Assembly (NCBI GenBank): GCA_951799425.1
Contig: OX637406.1
Span: 30,126,390-30,190,389, forward strand
Source of the DNA: Ilex aquifolium
Lineage: Eukaryota; Streptophyta; Magnoliopsida; Aquifoliales; Aquifoliaceae
Direction: 5' to 3'
DNA: 64,000 nucleotides
Position 1 is the stretch's first letter, and each line of letters begins with the position of its first letter. Both the position numbers and the translations under genes were made by a program. Below, piece after piece: positions 56,305 to 64,000 of this stretch. The notes beneath the pieces are model-generated. The model was not told the origin of the DNA, did not search any database, and saw nothing but the letters and a program-made list of their open reading frames with translations.

Positions 56305-56915
56305 TCAAATAACACCAAGGCTAATCAAGATTATCCAACTATTAGGAGTAAGTTGAGCAGGGGCAATATTCAAGAAAGACAAGAAATTGCATATGTAAGG
56401 AAGAACAGGTAACCGAAGTCTCGTAGTCAAGGCAATTTCATAAAAGCAAACCTCGCCCTCATGATGGTCACAGGCTCGTTTGTCATTCGAAGGAACCCTT
56501 AAATGCACATAGTCAGGGATGTATAATTGGGCATGAATTCATTCAAGGTCCATCTCTGTAATGCTGTCGCACACTCCTTTTGCGTAGAATTCAAGGGCGG
56601 TGGAGGTTTCCCTAAAGGAGTCTCTTTGAGAAACTCGATTTCTTCAAGACCTATTTCTTGAACCAAAGAAAGGACAAGTTCAGATGAAAATTTTTCAGAA
56701 GTCATAGGAAAAAGACAAGTATGATTCAAATAAAATGAAGGAGGAGAGATTTGAGACAAAGAATGGAAAAGGTCTAAACAAGAATCAGCAACAGTTGCAA
56801 ATAGCGTAACAGATTGGGAATTCAAGAAGAAACCCAAGTTCCTCAAAGAAGATCTTTGTGAGAGAAAGAAAATATGGAGTATGCAAATTGAAAAGGGACA
56901 ATCCAGCTGAGACAT
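56305..56915 (-). pseudogene. ORF with putative gypsy-type transposon domain
   Basis: Minus strand: MSQLDCPFSICILH..., then MTSEKFSSELVLSLVQEIGL, then an adjacent open stretch with VCFYEIALTTRLRLPVLPYI and FLSFLNIAPAQLTPNSW. The last two blocks are typical of the plant putative gypsy-type transposon domain (F.YE..L..GLR.P..PF...L...N.APAQL.PN.W). A TATTTAAG box (complement of about 57035-57042) lies about 120 bases upstream. It could be an extra ORF of the Tat element at 58397-62549, or of another element. Broken. Confidence 0.5.
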
Positions 56916-57143
56916 TCTAAGATGATCTAAAAAAATTTAGAGAAAAAGGAAGTTAAAATCACAAAGAGGCAGAAGTTTCAAGATCTATTGGAGTCAAGTA
57001 ATTCTTGAACCGGAGCTTCGAAGGGCTTAAATACCCCAGGCAATGACGGTTACAAGAAACTGCCTCATTTAAACTGAAAGGACGTGCGCACATAATTAAT
57101 TTGCAAAGACCGAGGAAGTAACGAACACAAAGGCAACAGAAAT

Positions 57144-58396
57144 TGACTTGATCCGAAATGTGTACACCCAAGTGCAGGCGGTCAAGCTGTAGTAATAATC
57201 CAGTTTGAGTCCGGAGTCAAATTCACAGGGAACTTTTGTTGGTATTTTTTTGGTATAATCAGTGATAAAGACCTATTGATTGTAACCATTTAGATTTGCT
57301 GTGAGGTGTGAGATTTCCTGGACAGAATATAAGATTCTTTCCAAGAGAATTTTCTTAACAAAACAGGAGATAAATGCTAATGAAAAAGGGTCACTCTTTA
57401 GTTCAAGGATCTGGACATGTAGTTAATTATCCGGTTTATTATACTTATGCTTGATAACTCAATTAACTCCCGTGTCAACAGCAAGTTAATTGGAAGATAA
57501 AGATGGACTACGAGAATTAAGAACATGATTCCGATGTCTTTCTAGAAGTTTACAAGAATTGTATGTGCCGAGACTTAACCCGTCTACAAACAAGCAAGTG
57601 TTTCTACAAGACATCAAATCATGACATTAATATTTCATTCTTTAAATGAAGCACAATAAGGGGGAGGATTGAAGGGTAGTCCTGAAGATCTAGCCGGGGT
57701 ACTTGCCTTGAACCGATGAGTCTTTCTATGCAAGAGTCATCCGTGTCATCGAAAGAGCCCACGGTTATACAAAGTACCTTAGCTTTGCTAGATGCAATCA
57801 ATCATCCAATAAGCAAGAAGAAATAAACGTTAAGCATAAGAACAGTGCACAAATATAATTCCCGGATAACTTATACATGCCCTTCTCCTCTTACTAAAGA
57901 GTGAATGAGAAACTAATCACTCTTCATGGCTTTGGTAAAGCTAAAAAAGTGGGTGATGCTCGTCCCTCCAAGTAGAAGACTTAAAAGATAAAATAACAAT
58001 GAACAAGGAGCCAATATTTAACAAAGATTGAGTGAATCACGTTCCACCCTTCACGGCTATGGTAAAGCTCTAGAAAAGTGGAAGAGTTTCACTCCTCTAA
58101 GAAATAAAGAAGCTCAAGCAATGGAAGTGAAGTACATAGACAATAAAAGTAGAAGAAATCTAGTCATATTTGGAGGGTGGCTTCCTCAACCAAGGAATGG
58201 AGGGTTGCTTCCTCAACCAAAAGATGAACTAACTCCCTTTTATGCATGTAAATGAAAGTATAAGCATAAAACTACTCTTATAACAAGCAAGGAGATGTTG
58301 GACTAAAGCCAAACTAATCTCTAAAATAAAGACTTCATACAAGGAAAATATAAGCTTAAATCTACAATGTGAGTGGGAGTCTAAGCCTCCATCAAC
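57144..58396 (-). repeat. partial LTR of family B
   Basis: The left end TGACTTGATCCGAAATGTG at 57144 and the next 1.2 kb match 32976-34230 of the Athila-B 5' LTR. The remaining LTR start (TATA box and palindromes) is absent; Tat sequence follows. No primer site is adjacent on the left, so it is not the 5' LTR of an element here. Confidence 0.85.
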
Positions 58397-59153
58397 CACA
58401 CTTCGATGCATTAAACTTCAAGCCGTAGCGTCGGAGTATGGCGAATGTAGTGCCGAGATCAGTCAGATGATCGGCGCTCTCCTTACTCTTCACCAGCATA
58501 TCGTCAATGTACACTTCCATGGTGACGCCGAGAAGATGCTTGAACATCTTGTTCATTAATCGCTGGTAGGTAGCACCGGCATTCTTCAACCCAAATGGCA
58601 TCACCGTATAGCAATAGATCCCTCGGGGCGTAATGAAGGCCGTCTTCTCTTGATCCGACTCCTCCAAAGCGATTTGGTGATAGCCAGCCCGAGCATCCAT
58701 GAAGGTAATGCGCTTATGACCCGCGGTTGCATCCACCAGCTGATCAACTTTGGGAAGTGGGTACCCATCCTTGGGACACGCCTTATTCAAGTCGGTGAAA
58801 TCCACGCAAACCCGCCATTTGCCTTCCTTCTTTTTGGCGCGCACCGTGTTAGACAGCCACTCGGGGAACTGGACCTCCCGAATGGTACCTGCCTCTAGCA
58901 ATTTATCCACCTCTTCGTCCACGGCTTTTGCGTGATGCGGGGCCGTCCTGCGCGCCTTCTGCTTCACCGGCTTGAAATTCGGATTAGCATGAAGCCGATG
59001 GGTCATGACCTCGGGGCTGATCCCTGTCATCTCGGCATGAGTCCAGGCGAAGACGTCGGCATTTCGGTGCAGGAAAGAAGTCATCTCTCCTCTCTCGGCA
59101 TCATCCAATGAGGACCCTATAAAAAAGTACCTCCCTTCATCATCGAGACTCAA
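58397..59153 (-). pseudogene. Tat reverse transcriptase remnant
   Basis: Minus strand: DVFAWTHAEMTGISPEVMTH, VDEEVDKLLEAGTIREVQFP, WRVCVDFTDLNKACPKDGYP, QLVDATAGHKRITFMDARAG, MPFGLKNAGATYQRLMNKMF, MEVYIDDMLVKSK (YIDD catalytic motif). Only the first half of RT is here. Confidence 0.92.
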
Positions 59154-59237
59154 AAGGATTTTGATCAGCGGTTCGGTGGAACGGTCGGCTGGTTCTACTA
59201 CGGGCTCGTCTACCCCAAGCCGACCAAACTGTGATTG

Positions 59238-60110
59238 CTATTTGGCTACAACCTCCTCGGGATCACGGTCTCTCAGGCGGGCACCAAGTCCTGTCTTCAT
59301 CGCGGCGTAGAAACAGTTTTTTGCTGCCAACTGGTTACCACGGATTTCCATGATGCCGCGCGGGGTGGGGAATTTCATTTTCTGATGATAGCTGGAGTGG
59401 ACTGCTTTCATGGCATGCAGCCACGTCCTCCCCATTATGGCATTGTACGGGGAATTAGAGTCTATTACCAAAAACTCCACCGGGATTGAGATGATTGCCG
59501 CCCGAACCGTCAAAGTGATCTTGCCGAGTGGAAGAGCACTTGAACCGTTAAAACCAATGAGAGGTGTCTGGACGGGCTTCAAGTTCTCGCGTGCCAGACC
59601 CAACTTTTGGAAGAGGTCGTCATACATTACTTCGGATGAGCTCCCGGAATCTACTAGGATCCTCCTTACATCACATTTGTCGATCCGCAAAGTGATCACG
59701 AGAGCATCATCATGCGGCAGGGCCACTCCCCCTAAGTCGGCGTCGGAGAAGCTGATAACCTCGTGATCCCGCCGGAGCCTCTTGGAGGATTGCCCTTCCC
59801 ATTCACCTTCTTCAACCTTCAATGCTTGAGAAACCCTCTGGCGCTCAACCCGAAGGACATTATACGTTAGCCTTTCAACTGTGCAGGCATGTATAACGTT
59901 AATTACAAGAACAACCTCTCGGGGCGACTCCGCCCTCTCCTCGGCTGCCCTCTGTCGGGGCCTCTGGTCAATGAACTCCCCAAGGTGGCCATCCCGGACC
60001 AACTGCTCAAGGAAGGCCTTGTACGCCTTGCAATCCTCAGTCATATGGCCAAAATCCCTATGGTAGGAGCATCTGGCTGCTGAGTCTCTCGTGACCGGGT
60101 CACCTAACAT
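59238..60110 (-). pseudogene. Tat protease and gag C-terminus remnant
   Basis: A 290-codon open region. The N-terminal part has CSYHRDFGHMTEDCKAYKAF (Cys/His nucleic-acid-binding region of gag) and a basic linker. The protease follows with RRILVDSGSSSEVMYDDLFQ (DSGSS), PLIGFNGSSALPLGKITLTV, FLVIDSNSPYNAIMGRTWLH and MKFPTPRGIMEIRGNQ. Typical Tat retropepsin. Confidence 0.92.
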
Positions 60111-60134
60111 CTTTGGGGGCCATCAGAAATAAGG

Positions 60135-61480
60135 TTAATACCTTATCTTTCTCAGCATCCTGTAAATTGATTCTTTAAAAACCGTGTTCACCCCTTGGAA
60201 GGACAAGCGGTTTGGTGGCGAAGCGGGTGCACTCCTCCGAGATGGCTGTTCTCTCTCTCTTTTCCTTGGCGTCGGGGCCCTGTTTTCAAGAACAGTGGTC
60301 TCTTCCTCGACTCGCACGTACTTGTCTATGCGCGCCATCAGGTCCTTCATGTCCTCAGGAACCTTCCTGGTAAGAGACCTGTATAGGCCGGTGTCCCAGG
60401 ACAACCCCATCTTAAAAGACGCTGTGACCATTGCTTCTGAGCACGCGTCCACCTCATTAACCTCCTCCCAGTACTGTATTGCATACTGTCGGAGGGATTC
60501 CCCGTTTTTCCGCCTAAGTGTCAGCAAGGCGCCAATGTCTTTCGGCCTTCTAGTGCTGGTGATGAACCGCGCCTTGAAGAGCTCGGCCATTTGCCTCCAA
60601 GACTTGATGCTCTCTGGGGCCAAACTCTCATACCACTTCATAGCGGTATCTCCTAGGCTCATGGGGAAAACTCGGCATAACACCCCCTGGTCGGTGTCAT
60701 AAATTGACATTAGTTGCTTGTAATGCCGAAGGTGACTCTCAAGATCGGTCCTCCCATCATACACCTTGAATCGGGGAACAGCGAACCTCTTAGGCATTTC
60801 GGTTTCCCTCATAGATCGCACAAAAGGAGAAGAGACCTGCTCATCATCTCCCTTGGGCTGCGGTTCTCGGCGCCTGTCGTCAGGGTGCTCTTGGGGGTAT
60901 CTAGCCTCCCTTGGCCCCCTTGTGGCAGACTCTGCCTGAGATCCCGTAGACACGGTATCTCGGGGAATCCCACGACGAAGGTCCCACCACGAAAGGCTTG
61001 TACCGTTGCGATCTTCCCTGGACCCTTCGGCGGGCGCATGTTTCCCCTAATCTCATGGATTTTGTCTATCGGCTAAGCGTCCACGCCGATTCCTCTCGGG
61101 GGTGTCAGGCCTCTCCCTCCTGTACTCCCCTCGGCTAGGATTTCGACTCTCTGGTTCTCGGGTACGCCAGCTGGCAGTTGCTGACCGTTCGAACTCTCTG
61201 AGCCTATGCTGCACCTTCGCGTTGTCTTTTTCAAGTTCCTTGATGCGTTTCTCCATATGCTGCTCCACCATCTCCACGATGTCACAAGCTGAGGGGCCTT
61301 GCCCCCCTGGACCCTGATCCATAGGATATGTCCGCTGTGAAGAACGCCCCACCCCAGCTGAGTGACCCACTGGGTCTAATTCCGTAACCACCGGGAGGCG
61401 GGTAGCCTCCATGTTTCTCATGCGTAAATTCCCTACCCCCTCTCCTTGGGATCGTGTGTTCACCATGACGCAACCGCTAC
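60135..61480 (-). pseudogene. Tat gag remnant
   Basis: The N-terminal region starts near MVNTRSQGEGVGNLRM (about 61466). A coiled-coil-like Lys/Glu stretch follows (HMEKRIKELEKDNAKVQHRL), then an Arg-rich part, then the gag domain: KRFAVPRFKVYDGRTDLESH, WYESLAPESIKSWRQMAELF, LLTLRRKNGESLRQYAIQYW. A few breaks. Confidence 0.88.
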
Positions 61481-61497
61481 AAGGGAAAGGTTGTATC

Positions 61498-61515
61498 TTC
61501 CCACAGACGGCGCCA
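61498..61515 (-). other. primer-binding site of the Tat element
   Basis: Minus-strand TGGCGCCGTCTGTGGGAA, the standard Tat/Ogre-type primer site, three bases inside the LTR end. Confidence 0.88.
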
Positions 61516-61518
61516 AAT

Positions 61519-62549
61519 TGCACGGGATATTTCCTGCAATCAATGTGAGATAGCGATCGAATTGTTGGCGAACCCTGCAACAACCACAAGGTTAGGAAAA
61601 AAGGGAGCCAGGCGCACGCCCGACTTATCCCCTCCGAAGCTTAAGTCAGTAAGGGTGGGAGGATGAAGCTCTATTGAATGTGTTCTGATTTGAGTTTGCG
61701 TACCTCTGTTCATCTTTCTGAGGGATATTTATACATGGACTTGTAATGATTGCTCTGACACAGAGGTCATCTCAACATTTAATGCTCTTCTCAATTACCC
61801 ATGCGCAATGAGTGATTCCTACCTGGATTGATGTGTCATCAATGCTCGGGGGAGGGAACTAGACCTCGGGGCCACGCCGAGAACCTCTAGCTATCCCCGA
61901 GCACTCGAGTGCCTATGAACGGCGTCTGACACCTACTCCCGAGTAGTCGGCGTCTAGGGGCAAGCAACCCCTACCTCTGTGCTCGGCGTATTAGCCATTA
62001 ATGCACCCACTCATGATTGTCAGTTTGGGTCTTCGAGGGTGCAGAGACTCATTAAATGCTCTGTCTGAGTCCCTCACGTCTCCATAAATGCTGGGTCGCA
62101 TCGCATTAATTGCTGGTGTCAGAAGCTTATACTCGGCTCCACGAAACCATCCCTCGTCGGCTCTCCACCTTGTCGGCAATGATCACACAACTCGAAGTCG
62201 GCTCCATTCCTCGGCGTCGGCTCTTATGGCTTCATAACAGCTACACCTGCACACGTGTCGCCTGGGGGTCTGCTGAGCCGCCTTGAGTCCCTCCAGCAAT
62301 AATTCAGAATTAATGGTCGGCATCATAGCAGAATTTATCATGCAACGGTCGGTGAACCCATCCAGAACCCATTGGAGACTAGACTCTTCACTTTGACTTC
62401 TCAACATACAGATATCTTGGCTCTCTACAGTAGCGTTATGGCTCCTTAGTCATGTCGCAATTTGGATTAACAAGTACCATTTGAATGCCGGTGATTAGAG
62501 CTCCTAGATGCCCAGCTCGGGGCCAAAAAACTTCGGATTCCTAGGGACA
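61519..62549 (-). repeat. 5' LTR of the Tat element
   Basis: The end ...ATATCCCGTGCA at 61519 abuts the primer site. The inferred start, TGTCCCTAGGAATCCGAAG, is at 62549. TATAAATA is the complement of about 61728-61735. Length is about 1.03 kb. The start is inferred from the TG...CA rule because the second LTR is absent. Confidence 0.7.
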
Positions 62550-62605
62550 AAGGCAACTCTAAATGATTCCCCGACTTCACTCTTTGCTCCTTTGGACGTG
62601 GCAAC
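62550..62605. other. flank between Tat LTR and solo LTR
   Basis: Short unassigned sequence; its last five bases are the GCAAC duplication of the solo LTR. If the Tat LTR boundary at 62549 is right, this is the target DNA of the Tat insertion. Confidence 0.4.
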
Positions 62606-63169
62606 TGATGGTACTCAAAATTAACCCTAAGCAGGAGCTCAGCCCCGGAGATCAGGTCCGGAGGTCAGTTCGAAGCTCCAGAGATCAGAGGTCCAGAACT
62701 CCTGCTCCACCCAAGCGGAACGGAAGCCTGATCAATAGGGGCAGCAGCTGGGTGATAGCTGGTATCTCCCAAACAGAAATCAAGCAACATCCCGAGCGGG
62801 AAACCCTTAATTGATCAGGATCCCCTCCTTAGATTAAGGGGGATCCCATGAATAGGGGGCTAGGATCTTGGTAGAGATCTTGGAGGGCTAGGAACAATAT
62901 TATAAATACTGTACATAACCCCAAGGGAAGGGGGATGAATAAGCATTAAAAAATCATCAATAAAGGCAAATGAGCAAGAATCTCCATTAGAGAGAGTGGA
63001 GTAGCCGAGCTCATCAGCCCGGCGAACCACTATATTTCTAACATATTACACACACTTAACCTCGGATAACCAGAGCATTCATTCATCAGTTTACGAGCCT
63101 TGTAGCTCAGATCCGTCCTAGACAATCGAACCCTATTTCGTTGCTCATCCACGTAAAATAACACCATCA
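62606..63169 (+). repeat. solo LTR with TSD GCAAC
   Basis: A 564-bp LTR with terminal inverted repeat TGATGGT...ACCATCA. Perfect 5-bp duplications GCAAC at 62601-62605 and 63170-63174. TATAAATA at 62901-62908 and AATAAAG at 62959-62965 give the + orientation. The upstream part has CCGGAGATCAGGTCCGGAGG-type repeats (62645-62670) and a hairpin GGATCCCC/GGGGGATCC at 62818-62848. No internal region, so copia versus gypsy cannot be decided. Confidence 0.92.
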
Positions 63170-63174
63170 GCAAC

Positions 63175-64000
63175 TAAGCCATGTGATGCTGTGAAATACC
63201 AGGAGGAGCCTCGCTTTACTTAACAAGCTACCAAGTATTTTCACTAACGAGTCCTGACTCAAAGGTCGCCCAGACCAAGTACAAGCATGACAAATGCATT
63301 CAAACTACAAGCTCAAAGGTGGTGGACAGTCCACAGTTAAAATCACTAAAAGCCGAAATCGTCAGAAACGCTCAGTCGGACGCCCAAACGTGCTCGGTCC
63401 ATCACTGACTCAGAAAATGTTCACACAAAGAATGAGAAACCCCTCAGTCGAGGACATTATTGAGCCGTCGGTGTACCCACTGCTAGCTTTGTCCAGGAAG
63501 ACTTTTCGGGTGTTTCATCGAACAACATAAATGTGTTTGTTGTGGTGGCTCTTGTACCTCAATACACTCCGATAACCCTGCCTCTGAGGTGATCTATGTG
63601 AACCCGCCTATTTTCCATATCAGAGAAGCGAGTGAAGCTCCCAGCCATAAAGATCGTCGGGCATTGAAGAAACACGTCCACACGAAGAGGTATTCAACAA
63701 TTACACAAAAATGATCGGCGGCCTAGAAAAGCGCAATAGTCTCGGTTAAAGGTAGGAATCATCTTCCTTATCTTATATGAATGTAGTGAAGTGGCCAACA
63801 ATGTCCAAATTCAAGAAAAAGGGTGGTCGATCTTGGATCAGCACAACATAATGTTGCTTTATATTTATCTTTTTCCTTGGACTCTCACATCAATATGGGG
63901 CCATTAGGTCAAGCTTTTTGCTGAATATCCTATGCCAAAGCACATATCAATATCATAAATCATGATAGCCACCATGCACACAAGGGGCAAGAACCTCTGA
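63175..64000. other. unassigned sequence
   Basis: No recognised gene, repeat end or RNA. A 78-codon ORF at 63294-63530 (+) has a basic composition and no known motif. The sequence may be old transposon or intergenic DNA. Confidence 0.5.

Larger units (their letters stand above)
58397..62549 (-). mobile_element. Tat-lineage Ty3/gypsy element, 5' half
   Basis: Minus-strand order: 5' LTR (61519-62549), primer site, gag, protease, first part of RT. RNase H, integrase and the 3' LTR are not present. RT and gag blocks are of the Tat lineage (RVCVDFTDLNKACPKDGYPL). The open regions are long (gag 272 and protease 290 codons), so this copy is better preserved than the Athila-D one. It is an incomplete fossil. 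Confidence 0.88.

Noticed and set aside
58650-59766. several + strand ORFs of 61-118 codons
   Set aside because: Antisense shadows of Tat RT and protease.
60184-60702. 172-codon ORF on the + strand
   Set aside because: Antisense of the Tat gag domain, whose minus-strand translation is clearly recognisable.
63294-63530. possible host protein exon (basic 78-codon ORF)
   Set aside because: No known motif and no splice-site or codon-use support visible; left unassigned.

Overview
The window is nuclear DNA of a flowering plant with a large, repeat-rich genome. Evidence: Athila, Tat and Tekay/Del-type Ty3/gypsy retrotransposons, a plant-type 18S rRNA/5'ETS fragment, TATAAATA-type LTR promoters and CpG-decayed sequence. 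I recognise no intact host gene. Almost all coding-like stretches are remnants of LTR retrotransposons, treated here as fossils.

Layout. 1-4152: 3' end of an Athila element (Athila-A) with its 3' LTR (LTR family A). 4153-8645: an Athila gag-RT fragment between two oppositely oriented pieces of another LTR (LTR-C). 8646-9112: a fragment of the Athila env-like ORF. 9113-40154: one minus-strand chromovirus of the Tekay/Del lineage (about 9.6 kb of its own sequence, chromodomain included), expanded to 31 kb by a family-A solo LTR in its 3' LTR (TSD GTATT), a family-B solo LTR in its integrase (TSD GGTGC), a second family-A solo LTR, and a complete-length Athila element (Athila-B, 18840-34835, TSD CGTAT). 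Athila-B itself carries a further family-A solo LTR (TSD CACAT) in its env-like ORF. 40155-42960: LTR fragments of at least three families. 42961-53312: a broken minus-strand Athila (Athila-D), disrupted by a mosaic of unrelated LTR pieces at 45640-48827. 53313-56300: an LTR with a tRNA-Met-type primer site, a 120-bp tandem duplication, and a decayed 18S plus 5'ETS rDNA fragment. 56305-56915: an ORF resembling the putative gypsy-type transposon domain. 57144-58396: partial family-B LTR. 58397-62549: 5' half of a Tat-lineage element. 62606-63169: a solo LTR with perfect 5-bp TSD GCAAC. The last 0.8 kb is unassigned.

The most interesting pattern is regulatory. Nearly every LTR carries a cluster of short, mostly CpG-centred palindromes, usually upstream of its TATA box, and the palindrome differs by family or even by copy: CTACCGGTAG, GTACCGGTAC, AACCTTCCGGAAGGTT, AACGTTCGAACGTT, TTCAAYCGGTTGAA, GCGTCCGGACGC. 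In two Athila elements the same palindrome recurs internally, just upstream of a TATA-like box that precedes the env-like ORF. The element's LTR and a candidate internal promoter therefore share family-specific sites. Athila-B also has an internal copy of its polypurine tract and a 101-codon Cys/His-containing open stretch between pol and the env-like ORF. All functional readings of these signals are inference.
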